This document shows, piece by piece, positions 18,208 through 25,876 of a stretch of DNA of 64,000 nt. The position numbers were made by a program, and so were the translations under genes. Position 1 is the stretch's first letter. The number at the start of each line of letters is the position of its first letter. Source of the DNA: Methylomonas sp. UP202 (lineage in GTDB: Bacteria > Pseudomonadota > Gammaproteobacteria > Methylococcales > Methylomonadaceae). The stretch is taken from the NCBI RefSeq assembly GCF_029910655.1, contig NZ_CP123897.1, positions 992,001-1,056,000 on the forward strand, written 5' to 3'. The notes under the pieces were generated by a model, which saw only the letters and a list, made by a program, of their open reading frames with translations, had not been told where the DNA came from and searched no databases.

Positions 18208-18306
18208 CGCGTGGGCACGATAAATCGTGTCCACCCTACATGTTGGATTTTCTAGCGGTTCTGACAGATTTGCGTAGGGTGGGCACGTGCTTTTTGTGCC
18301 CACGCG
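18208..18306. repeat. REPIN-like pair of GTGGGCAC palindromes
   Basis: Two palindromes, 18208-18239 and 18272-18306, share CGCGTGGGCAC and GTAGGGTGGGCAC and are in opposite orientation, 32 bp apart. This is the arrangement of a REPIN (two inverted REPs). The same family flanks the RAYT at 35.4-36.0 kb. It sits between ureA and ureB on their transcript and could affect processing or relative expression. Confidence 0.85.
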
Positions 18307-18310
18307 ATGA

Positions 18311-18613
18311 CTACACAATCGGCTCATGCACCGTCACCAATTTGGTGCCGTCGGGAAACGTCGCTTCCACTTGCACATCGGGAATCATTTCCGCCACGCC
18401 GTCCATCACGTCGTCGCGGCTCAATAGCGTTCGGCCGTAACTCATCAACTCGGCCACGCTTTGCCCATCGCGGGCGCCTTCCATGATCGCGGCGGAGATA
18501 TAAGCCACCGCTTCCGGGTAGTTGAGTTTCAAGCCTCTGGCCTTGCGGCGCTCGGCGAGGAGGGCGGCAGTGAAGAGGAGGAGCTTGTCTTTTTCTCTTG
18601 GGGTTAATTGCAT
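18311..18613 (-). CDS. ureA: Urease gamma subunit UreA
   Basis: UreA is the smallest urease subunit. The 100-residue protein has the family sequence [25 protein letters not shown], then [21 protein letters not shown], and ends in VTVHEPIV. It is separate from ureB, the usual bacterial arrangement. The structural genes follow the order ureA-ureB-ureC on the minus strand. Confidence 0.97.
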   Translation of the reverse strand: MQLTPREKDKLLLFTAALLAERRKARGLKLNYPEAVAYISAAIMEGARDGQSVAELMSYGRTLLSRDDVMDGVAEMIPDVQVEATFPDGTKLVTVHEPIV

Positions 18614-18714
18614 GGCGGTATCGTCAGCTAAATAGTAATTTTTGGAGTGTGGGTAAGTTGTATCGCGGCTAAATGTTTTCCAACTTGCATAGGGCTATGT
18701 TCCGGGTTATCGTG

Positions 18715-18734
18715 TCGTACAATTTTTCGTACAA
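18715..18734. promoter_or_regulatory. Candidate YefM-YoeB operator
   Basis: TCGTACAA occurs twice (18715-18722 and 18727-18734), separated by four T residues, just upstream of the AGGAG ribosome site of the antitoxin gene. YefM-type antitoxins repress their own promoters at short GTACA-containing repeats, so this is the likely operator. Binding is inferred. Confidence 0.45.
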
Positions 18735-18745
18735 CAGGAGCGTTA

Positions 18746-18997
18746 ATGGACGCCATCAGTTACAGCGCCGCTCGCGCCAATTTAGCCAAAACCATGGACA
18801 AGGTTTGCGCCGACCATGCCCCCATCATCATTACCCGCAAAAGCGAATCCCCGGTGGTGATGCTGTCTTTGGAAGACTATCAAGCCATGGAGGAAACCGC
18901 CTATTTATTACGCTCGCCAGCCAACGCTCGCCGCTTGCTGGAATCCATCGCCGAGCTGGAATCCGGCCAAGGCACGGAGCGCGACTTAAGCGAGTGA
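18746..18997 (+). CDS. yefM: YefM/Phd-family antitoxin
   Basis: From ATG 18746, with AGGAG eight bases upstream, the protein is 83 residues. The Phd/YefM fold is visible: [20 protein letters not shown], then [30 protein letters not shown], and an acidic C-terminal toxin-binding tail. It neutralises YoeB and represses the operon. Thirty-three extra in-frame codons upstream are not conserved. Its TGA overlaps the toxin GTG. Confidence 0.92.
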   Translation: MDAISYSAARANLAKTMDKVCADHAPIIITRKSESPVVMLSLEDYQAMEETAYLLRSPANARRLLESIAELESGQGTERDLSE

Positions 18998-19254
18998 AAA
19001 TCACTTTTTCCTCCGACGCCTGGGATAGTTACCTTTACTGGCAAACCACCGACAAGGCCATTCTCAAACGTATCAACCAACTGATCAAGGAAATCCAGCG
19101 CCAGCCGTTCGAGGGCATCGGTAAGCCAGAACCTCTCAAACACGGTTTGTCCGGCTATTGGTCGCGGCGGATTAACGACGAGCATCGAATCGTTTATAAG
19201 GTTTCCGGGGATACTTTGTTGATTGCGCAGTTGCGGTTTCACTATGAGTATTGA
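18994..19254 (+). CDS. yoeB: YoeB-family mRNA interferase toxin
   Basis: YoeB binds the ribosomal A site and cleaves mRNA. The GTG at 18994 overlaps the antitoxin stop (GTGA) and gives 86 residues, matching the family. The sequence [43 protein letters not shown] and RFHYEY contains the expected catalytic Glu, Arg and His. The pair lies between ureA (divergent) and a dispersed repeat copy. Confidence 0.92.
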   Translation: MKITFSSDAWDSYLYWQTTDKAILKRINQLIKEIQRQPFEGIGKPEPLKHGLSGYWSRRINDEHRIVYKVSGDTLLIAQLRFHYEY

Positions 19255-19284
19255 GGTTGGGTTATGGCGCTGCTTGTTTAATTT

Positions 19285-19550
19285 AGTGTCGCTGCCGCGA
19301 CGGTTTTTTTTAAATGTCGGTTCGCGGACCGACAACCGCGATACTTTCTTTTGTTTGGCCAAAAGAAAGTATCCAAAGAAAAGGCCACCCCATGCCGCTT
19401 TGATCCTGCGCGCCGAAGGGTTTGAACGGGGTTTTCGGAAGGGCTATCCATAGCCCTCCGAAAACGAGCGGCATCCCTGCCGCTCCCCTGCGGGCTGAAC
19501 CGTTCAAACCCTCCAGTGCTCGGCGCGGCATCAGGGGAGAAAACCATCCT
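19285..19550 (+). repeat. Dispersed structured repeat, copy B
   Basis: Reference copy, from AGTGTCGCTGCCGCGACGG to the GGGGAGAAAACC end. Stems: GTCGGT/ACCGAC (19316-19333); TACTTTCTTTTG/CAAAAGAAAGTA (19342-19371); GTTTTCGG plus AGGGCTA paired with TAGCCCT plus CCGAAAAC (19431-19465); GAGCGGC/GCCGCTC (19466-19485); enclosing AGGGTTTGAACGG/CCGTTCAAACCCT (19417-19429 with 19500-19512); outermost ATGCCGC/GCGGCAT (19392-19398 with 19525-19531). It lies 30 bp after yoeB and faces copy C in inverted orientation. Confidence 0.93.
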
Positions 19551-19578
19551 GGAATTCAAGGCACCAGTAGGGCTGTAG

Positions 19579-19604
19579 GTCCGATTAGCGTAGCGTAATC
19601 GGAC
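19579..19604. repeat. REP palindrome 3' of RAYT1
   Basis: GTCCGATTA/TAATCGGAC around GCGTAGCG. It lies six bases from the RAYT stop codon. The inverted partner is at 20189-20214 on the other side of the gene. Confidence 0.9.
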
Positions 19605-19609
19605 GCATG

Positions 19610-20140
19610 TTAATCATCCCCTTCGACTTCTAATGCTAAATCGCCAACCCAATTCTCGGGAAAAACGCCGTTTTCAACATACCGATGAAAACTGGAATAT
19701 GGCCAATCAAGAACGCGATCAACCAAGCCATGTTTAACCGGATTGATATGTACATAATCAACATGGCGTTCAAAATCTGTTTCGTCGCGTATTGAATGCT
19801 CCCAAAAATGTCGCTGCCAAATTCCACGTTCCCCAGCTATTTTCCGAACATTGGACCGATACTCCGTTTTCGGTAACGTCCGCGAAAATCCGCTTTTGAT
19901 CAACCGCCAACGCTTGCTGAAATCCGCATCACCCGGCGGCAAGGTCCAAACCGCGTGCATGTGATCAGGCAATACCACCCAGGCGTCGATTTGAAAAGGG
20001 TAACGCTTACGCACCCCTCGCACCGTGTCTCGCAATAAATCGATTTCCCGAATCAGCAGATCGTTATTTTTTCTCTCCAGCAAATTCACCGTAAAAAACC
20101 ATGTGCCACCCGGAATAAAGGCTCGTCGGTAATTGGGCAT
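19610..20140 (-). CDS. REP-associated tyrosine transposase (RAYT), first copy
   Basis: RAYTs are single-copy Y1 HUH endonucleases, related to IS200/IS605 TnpA, that process REP/REPIN hairpins. The 176-residue protein has the start RRAFIPGGTWFFTVNL, the HUH motif LPDHMHAVWTLP, the basic RWRLIKSGFSR, WQRHFWEHSIRDE and the Tyr-containing DYVHINPVKHGLVDRVLDWPYSSF helix. It is immediately bracketed by inverted REP palindromes of one family. It lies as cargo between dispersed repeats B and C inside the urease locus. Confidence 0.93.
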   Translation of the reverse strand: MPNYRRAFIPGGTWFFTVNLLERKNNDLLIREIDLLRDTVRGVRKRYPFQIDAWVVLPDHMHAVWTLPPGDADFSKRWRLIKSGFSRTLPKTEYRSNVRKIAGERGIWQRHFWEHSIRDETDFERHVDYVHINPVKHGLVDRVLDWPYSSFHRYVENGVFPENWVGDLALEVEGDD

Positions 20141-20188
20141 GGTTTATTACGGTTTTTCAATATCGGCTTTCGTTAGTTTTAAACATTC

Positions 20189-20214
20189 GTCCGATTACGC
20201 TTCGCTAATCGGAC
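20189..20214. repeat. REP palindrome 5' of RAYT1
   Basis: GTCCGATTA/TAATCGGAC around CGCTTCGC, the inverted partner of the palindrome at 19579. It contains the last codons and stop of the neighbouring 20195-20761 gene. Confidence 0.9.
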
Positions 20215-20761
20215 CTACGGCTCTTTCGCAATGTTGTAACAACTTTACCCAGAATTCTAAACCGCCAACTTGCTCGGGTTTTACACCTTCGTCATTAAGC
20301 TGAGTGGCGTCAAATACAAATGTTGAGCCATCATCAAGTTGAATTGGATATGTTTGTCGGTATTTTGGAAAGACCTTCCATTTGGGACGCCAAGGGTTGT
20401 GCGCAAATGCATTCCTAAGTTGGTTTACCATCACTCGAATGCTTTTTTTATTACCATCTATTTCATCTGTGAGCTTGCCAAAAACCTCGTCAAGTGTTTC
20501 GTCTGCAGTAAGTGCTGATGCACTCAGGGCAATCAGCACTAGGTTAGAGATTCCAAATTTGAGGTCGTCGTTTGTTCCTTCGGGATAGGCTGGAAGAACA
20601 ACACCACTATCCCCGGTTATCACGGTAACTTCACGGCTGAAAATCTCCAAGCCTATCCTTCCGGCGTTGACTTCCGCATTCAATCTAAATGCTAATCCGA
20701 GTATCGCTTGCGCAGTAGCGATTTTGTTGGCAGGTGTTTCAATTTGATTCCAATTTGGCAT
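20195..20761 (-). CDS. Hypothetical protein with HEPN-like RNxxxH motif
   Basis: The 188-residue product is not a family I can name. It is mostly helical and contains VNQLRNAFAHNPWRP (about residues 112-126), which fits the Rx4H signature of HEPN-type RNases and related HEPN domains, with Asn after Arg as usual. Base composition is more AT-rich than the urease genes. Its last nine codons (RAVGPISEA) lie in the REP at 20189-20214, so the original C-terminus may be truncated. The HEPN assignment is tentative. Confidence 0.6.
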   Translation of the reverse strand: MPNWNQIETPANKIATAQAILGLAFRLNAEVNAGRIGLEIFSREVTVITGDSGVVLPAYPEGTNDDLKFGISNLVLIALSASALTADETLDEVFGKLTDEIDGNKKSIRVMVNQLRNAFAHNPWRPKWKVFPKYRQTYPIQLDDGSTFVFDATQLNDEGVKPEQVGGLEFWVKLLQHCERAVGPISEA

Positions 20762-20810
20762 AACAATCCAATTTACGTCGGTAGCGTTTAAGTCTCTAGT
20801 CTTTGCTTAA

Positions 20811-20890
20811 CATCCTATAGGGATGTGCTGAACGAAGTGAAGCCCATCGGTCGCGATCGATGGGCTTCCTATCGTCATCAACATCCTACA
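20811..20890. repeat. GTAGGATG/CATCCTAC palindromic repeat, copy 1
   Basis: The block runs from CATCCTATAGGGATGTGCTG to CATCAACATCCTAC, with an inner inverted pair AAGCCCATCG/CGATGGGCTT. Related blocks are at 27329-27371 and 34447-34524. All three lie 25-46 bases inside the inner end of a dispersed structured repeat (here copy C). Confidence 0.75.
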
Positions 20891-20935
20891 TAGAACTTGA
20901 AACCCAAAATACAAATTTATCCAACAACTTTTCTT

Positions 20936-21206
20936 CTCGCGACGGGTTTTTATCCCCTGATGCCGCGCCGAGCACCGGAGGGTTGGGACGGATCAGCCCG
21001 CAGGGGAGCGGCAGGGATGCCGCTCGTTTTCGGAGGGCTAGGGATAGCCCTTCCGAAAACCCCGTTCAAACCCTTCGGAGCGCAGGATATAAGCGGCATG
21101 GGGTGGCCTTTTCTTTAGATACTTTCTTTTGGCCAAACAAAAGAAAGTATCTCGGCTGTCGGGCCGAGACCCGACATTAAAAAAAGCCGTCGCGTTAGCG
21201 ACACTA
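20936..21206 (-). repeat. Dispersed structured repeat, copy C
   Basis: Inverted relative to copy B and close to it in sequence. The outer end reads CGTCGCGTTAGCGACACT, and the inner end CTCGCGACGGG..ATCCCCTGATGCC. Stem 1 is GTCGGG/CCCGAC where copy B has GTCGGT/ACCGAC, a compensatory change. It lies 114 bp downstream of the ureD stop and closes the B-C cargo unit (19285-21206). Confidence 0.93.
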
Positions 21207-21320
21207 AACCCCAACTCGAGGCCATCCATGGCTTCTGGATTCCGGCAATCCATGCCGGAATGACGTGTTCATTCAGACCGCTCCAAGTCGATAAGACGAC
21301 ACCAGACAAAACAAACATTC

Positions 21321-22166
21321 TTACGTCGCCCAAATCCTCGGCGCACAAACGGCCTTGCCAACAACATCCCCCCTCACCAATCCCCAAACCCCCTCAAAAA
21401 ACCCCTTCAACAAATCCGCCCTAAGATCCAACCCACGACAAATCAACAAACCCTCAATCAAAGTCACCCCGCGATTAGTCTCTTCCCCAATCAATGCCTG
21501 CACTGCCGCCAACTGCAAAGGCGTAGCCGGATAAACGAACAGCGTCCCACACGCCGAATGCCCAAACAAACCCCAACGCGCTTGAAAGGCTTCCGCATCC
21601 AGGTGCAAGCGTTCCAAGTAAACCAATCGCCCGGCATGGCTAATGCGCCAGTTTAGGGTCGCTGCGCCGTTCTCGAAGCCTTCGCCGGCGGCCGGGCGGC
21701 CTAAGGCCAATATTTCCCAACCGATGAAGTGGGCCTGATCGGCCAGATCGATATTCATGCTGGAGTTTAAGCGCGCACCTTCGTAAACGATGGTTTCCTG
21801 CGGCAACCATTCCAGGCTGGCGTTCTCAGCAACTGTGAGGTTGATGGCCTGCCGCGCCTCGCCGCCGCCGCTGCGATAAAACTTGCCGGCAGCGGGGGTG
21901 GTAATCAGGGCTTGGGCGTCGGGTTCGACATCGGCGTTAATGCTTAATTGATCGCCGGCCACGACGCCGCCGGGTGGGTGTAGCAAATACACATGGCAGA
22001 CGCCGCCTTCCGGGTAGAAGGGCCGCTGCACGGTCAAGGGGCCACGGTGGGTGCGGTTGACCAAGGCGGTTTTGGATCCACGTGGGGCGAAACCTAAAGT
22101 GAGTTCGGCTTCCCAGTGGCTGAACGATTGACTACAAAACTGTTTCTCCGCGAGCTCGTTACTCAT
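21321..22166 (-). CDS. ureD: Urease accessory protein UreD
   Basis: UreD (UreH) is the scaffold that binds apo-urease and, with UreF and UreG, conducts nickel to the active site. The 281-residue protein has the family pattern WEAELTLGFAPRGSKTALVNRTHRGPLTVQR in segments (residues 18-49), CHVYLLHPPGGVVAGDQLSI, TTPAAGKFYRS, LEWLPQETIVYEGA and GWEILALGRPAAGEGF. It is the first urease gene but is separated from ureA by about 2.7 kb carrying repeats, RAYT, a hypothetical gene and YefM-YoeB. Confidence 0.95.
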   Translation of the reverse strand: MSNELAEKQFCSQSFSHWEAELTLGFAPRGSKTALVNRTHRGPLTVQRPFYPEGGVCHVYLLHPPGGVVAGDQLSINADVEPDAQALITTPAAGKFYRSGGGEARQAINLTVAENASLEWLPQETIVYEGARLNSSMNIDLADQAHFIGWEILALGRPAAGEGFENGAATLNWRISHAGRLVYLERLHLDAEAFQARWGLFGHSACGTLFVYPATPLQLAAVQALIGEETNRGVTLIEGLLICRGLDLRADLLKGFFEGVWGLVRGDVVGKAVCAPRIWAT

Positions 22167-22254
22167 TTGAATCTGTTAGTTGTTCAGGGTTCGAAACCTT
22201 ATTTTGCGTGCCCTTCGACAAGCTCAGGACGACCGGTAATTAGAGGCGGGTAAC

Positions 22255-22305
22255 AAAGTCAATCCGTTCGTCCTGAGCTTGTCGAAGGATGAATGGATTG
22301 ACTTT
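22255..22305. repeat. REP-like hairpin with copy-specific arms
   Basis: AAAGTCAATCC (22255-22265) pairs with GGATTGACTTT (22295-22305). Inside lies the shared core GTTCGTCCTGAGCTTGTCGA and its complementary AGGATGAA with G-T pairs. It supplies the last codons of the GIY-YIG gene. A lone core copy, CCTTCGACAAGCTCAGGACG, lies at 22211-22230. Confidence 0.85.
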
Positions 22306-22570
22306 TCGCCAGTCGGCTAACTTCAGCCCAATCACCTCTCATCATGGCTTCTTTCTTTTTCCGACTCCAGCCCTTGATTTGCCGTTCCGCCGATAGCGCT
22401 TCTTCTCGCGTGCTGGTTGCCTGAGACCAAATGCACTCTACCGGAAGACGCGATAAAGTGTAGCCGCCGCATTCGCCAGCTTGATGTTGGGCTATTCGTT
22501 TTTCGAGATTATCGGTATGGCCGGTGTAATAGCTGCCGTCGGCGCAGCGAAGGATATAAGCCCAGAACAT
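22259..22570 (-). CDS. GIY-YIG domain protein
   Basis: The 103-residue protein starts MFWAYILRCADGSYYTGHT, the single-domain GIY-YIG nuclease pattern (here AYIL and YYTG) of the YhbQ/UPF0213 type, with DNLEKRIAQHQAGECGGYT. The Arg and later Glu (TREEALSAERQIKGWSRKKK) are in the expected places. Such proteins are predicted nucleases with unclear roles. The last 14 residues (SQSIHPSTSSGRTD) are read from a REP-like palindrome. It lies between ureD and urtE. Confidence 0.88.
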   Translation of the reverse strand: MFWAYILRCADGSYYTGHTDNLEKRIAQHQAGECGGYTLSRLPVECIWSQATSTREEALSAERQIKGWSRKKKEAMMRGDWAEVSRLAKSQSIHPSTSSGRTD

Positions 22571-22647
22571 TCTGCTTCCTTATCCTTGTTTGAGGTGTTG
22601 TAGGTCGCTGTTACGCCAATCAATTCCGCCGGGAAATAATCGCTACT

Positions 22648-22718
22648 CGCCAAACCGTTCGTGCTGAGTCCTTCGGCGGCGCTCAGGAGAGCCTTGTCGA
22701 AGCATGAATGGTTTGGCG
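22648..22718. repeat. REP-like hairpin with inserted inner hairpin
   Basis: CGCCAAACC (22648-22656) pairs with GGTTTGGCG (22710-22718). The inner text has the shared core GTTCGTGCTGAG..TTGTCGAAGCATGAAT, with an extra block CCTTCGGCGGCGCTCAGGAG in the middle. Confidence 0.75.
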
Positions 22719-22730
22719 CAGAGATGCACG

Positions 22731-22778
22731 GATTTTCCCGCCCATCCTTCGACGGGGCTCAGGACGAACGGGAAAATC
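22731..22778. repeat. REP-like hairpin, fourth extended copy
   Basis: GATTTTCCCG (22731-22740) pairs with CGGGAAAATC (22769-22778) around CCATCCTTCGACGGGGCTC and AGGACGAA, the same core in the reverse orientation. It lies 50 bp downstream of the urtE stop. Confidence 0.8.
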
Positions 22779-22827
22779 CTAGCATGCAAACGGAAAAGTC
22801 GATTTTCGCCCCTAGAAAATCAAAATA

Positions 22828-23600
22828 CTACACCGTCAAATACCGCTTCACCATGTCGTCCGCCAATTCGTTCATCTCCCCCACCGCCACATGCCGGCCG
22901 CGATCCATGATGCAGAACTGATTGGCTACCTTGCGGGCGAACGGCAGTTTTTGTTCGACCAGCAATACCGTTACGCCCAGTTCTTTATGGATGCGGTCGA
23001 TGGCTTGGTGGATTTCGCCGGTTTCCGGTTTTGGGGCTGGCGTCGGCACTCCGCGCGATTTATTCAGACGAATAATCACGTCACCGATCTCGCTGACGAT
23101 ATTGGGTTGGATGCCTTCGGTCGGTTCGTCCAGAATCAACAATCTGGGATTTAAGACCAAGGCCCGGCCAATCGCCAATTGCTGCTGCTGACCGCCGGAC
23201 AGGTCGCCGCCACGGCGTTTCAGCATTTGTTTCAGCACCGGGAATATCTCGAAAATGCTGTCCGGCACTTTTTTGATACCGTGTTTGTTGGCGGCGCGCA
23301 GCCCGGTTTTCAGGTTTTCTTCCACCGTTAATAAGGGAAAGATTTCCCGGCCTTGCGGCACGTAACCGATGCCAAGTTCGGCGCGGGATTCGGCCTTGGC
23401 TTTGGCCAATTCCACACCGTCGAATTGAATGCTGCCGTCGGCCACCGGCAGCAGGCCCATGATGGCTTTCAGTAGCGTGGTTTTGCCGACGCCATTTCGG
23501 CCCATCAGGCAGACGCAGGCGCCGGCCGGCACGCTTAAATCCAGGTCCCACAAGGTGTGGCTGGCGCCATAGTATTGTTGCAATGCGCTAATCGTTAACA

Positions 23601-23604
<4 letters not shown>
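22828..23604 (-). CDS. urtE: Urea ABC transporter ATP-binding protein UrtE
   Basis: UrtE is one of two ATPases of the high-affinity urea importer (LivF type). From ATG 23604, overlapping the urtD stop, it has 258 residues. Motifs are Walker A MGRNGVGKTTLLKAI, IGYVPQGREIFPLLTVEENLKTGL, signature LSGGQQQQLAIGRAL, Walker B LLILDEPTEGIQPNI and switch region VEQ. It is longer than usual because of a Pro-rich insert (SRGVPTPAPKPETGEIHQAI) between Walker B and the H-loop region. The frame upstream of 23604 is urtD shadow. Confidence 0.95.
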
Positions 23605-24406
<802 letters not shown>

Positions 24407-24410
<4 letters not shown>

Positions 24411-25525
24411 GCCGGTTGTCCTCCGGTGGCGTTAACAGTAGGTTTGGGTTTGCTGCGACGGCGCAGCAGGCCGACGATGCCGTCGGGCATTAATAAGGTG
24501 ACCAGGATGAAGGCGCCGCCCAAACAAAACAGCCAGGCGTCCGGCATCAGGCCGGTCAATACGGTTTTGGCATAGTTGACCAGCACCGCGCCGATGATGG
24601 CGCCGTACAAGGTGCCGCGCCCGCCGACCGCGACCCAGATGACGATTTCCAATGAGTTTAATGGTGAGAACTCGCTAGGGTTGATAATGCCGACTTGCGG
24701 CACGTACAGCGCGCCGGCCAGTCCGGCCAACATCGCCGCGAACACGAACACCCACAGTTTGAACAATTCCACCCGGTAACCCAGGAAGCGCACCCGCGAT
24801 TCCTGATCGCGAACCGCCGTGACGACCCGGCCCAGCTTGCTGTTGACGATCCAGCGGCACAGCAGTAAAGCGCCGATCAAACTCAGGCCGGTCATCAGTA
24901 ATAGAACCGAACGGACCGCCTCCGATTGGATGTTAAAACCGAGGATGTCTTTGAAATCGGTGAGACCGTTATTGCCGCCGAAGCCCATTTCGTTGCGGAA
25001 AAAGGCCAACAACAAGGCGTAAGTCAAAGCCTGGGTGATGATGGACAGATAAACCCCTGTCACCCGCGAACGAAACGCCAGCCAGCCGAATACGAAGGCC
25101 AGCAGGCCCGGCGCCAGTAACACCATCAACATCGCAAAGCCGAAGTTGCCGAAGCCGTACCAGTACCAGGGCAGTTCGGTCCAGTTCAGGAACACCATGA
25201 AATCGGGTAGTTCTGCATTGCCGTAGACGCCGCGGGTGCCGATCTGCCGCATTAGATACATGCCCATTGCGTAGCCGCCCAAAGCAAAGAATGCGCCCTG
25301 GCCCAGCACCAGAATCCCGGCATAGCCCCAGACCATGTCAAGTGATAAGCCGAGTAGGGCGAAGGTTAGGTATTTGCCGATTAGGGAGACACTGTAGGCC
25401 GAGAAGTGTAGAGCCGAGTCTTCGGGGAAGATTAGGTTACAGAGGGGGATTAGGATGGTGATTGCCGCCAGGGTGGTTAGGACGGTGGCGTAGGTATTGT
25501 CTTCGGTCAGTTTAGCGATATTCAT
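24407..25525 (-). CDS. urtC: Urea ABC transporter permease UrtC
   Basis: UrtC is the LivM-type permease. From ATG 25525, with GGAAG upstream, it has 372 residues and about ten membrane segments (for example YLTFALLGLSLDMVWGYAGI and the later WVFVFAAMLAGLAGALYVP). It includes the permease signature region VGGRGTLYGAIIGAVLVNYAK. An extra 89 codons upstream in frame are repeat D and not part of the protein. Repeat D ends only 24 bp before the start, so the original urtBC junction was disrupted. Confidence 0.95.
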
Positions 25526-25548
25526 TTTTTGACTTCCGTCTAATTTAA

Positions 25549-25815
25549 AGTGTCGCTGTCGCGACGGCTTTTTGGAGTCGGGTCTCGGCCCGACAGCCGA
25601 GATACTTTTCTTTGCTCCGCCAAAGAAAAGTATCCAAAAGAAAGGCTGCCCCATGCCGCTTGTATCCTGCGCTCCGAAGGCTTTGGCGAGGGTTTTCGGA
25701 AGGGCTGTCCTAGCCCTCCGAAAACGAGCGGCATCCCTGCCGCTCCCCTGCGGGCAACTTCTCGCCAAGTCCTCCGGTGCTCGGCGCGGCATCAGGGGAG
25801 AAAACCGTCCCGATA
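25549..25815 (+). repeat. Dispersed structured repeat, copy D
   Basis: Same orientation as copy B. Stems: GTCGGG/CCCGAC (25577-25594); TACTTTTCTTTG/CAAAGAAAAGTA (25603-25632), a paired swap relative to copy B; GTTTTCGG..CCGAAAAC (25692-25725); GAGCGGC/GCCGCTC (25726-25745). The enclosing stem is TTGGCGAG/CTCGCCAA where copy B has TTTGAACGG/CCGTTCAAA. It is the left partner of copy E around an AT-rich gene. Confidence 0.93.
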
Positions 25816-25876
25816 TTTAGCGACCAAAGCCAGAGCAAGTGTGGCTAATTAAATTTTTCGTATCCAGTTGCTTTAA

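Noticed and set aside
19278..19559. Open frames of 60-110 residues beginning MPRRAPEG or MPLVFGG in every copy of the dispersed repeat
   Set aside because: They occur on both strands and in several frames of the same repeat. Stem changes between copies preserve base pairing rather than amino acids, and none has a ribosome site. They are treated as shadows of a non-coding structured element.
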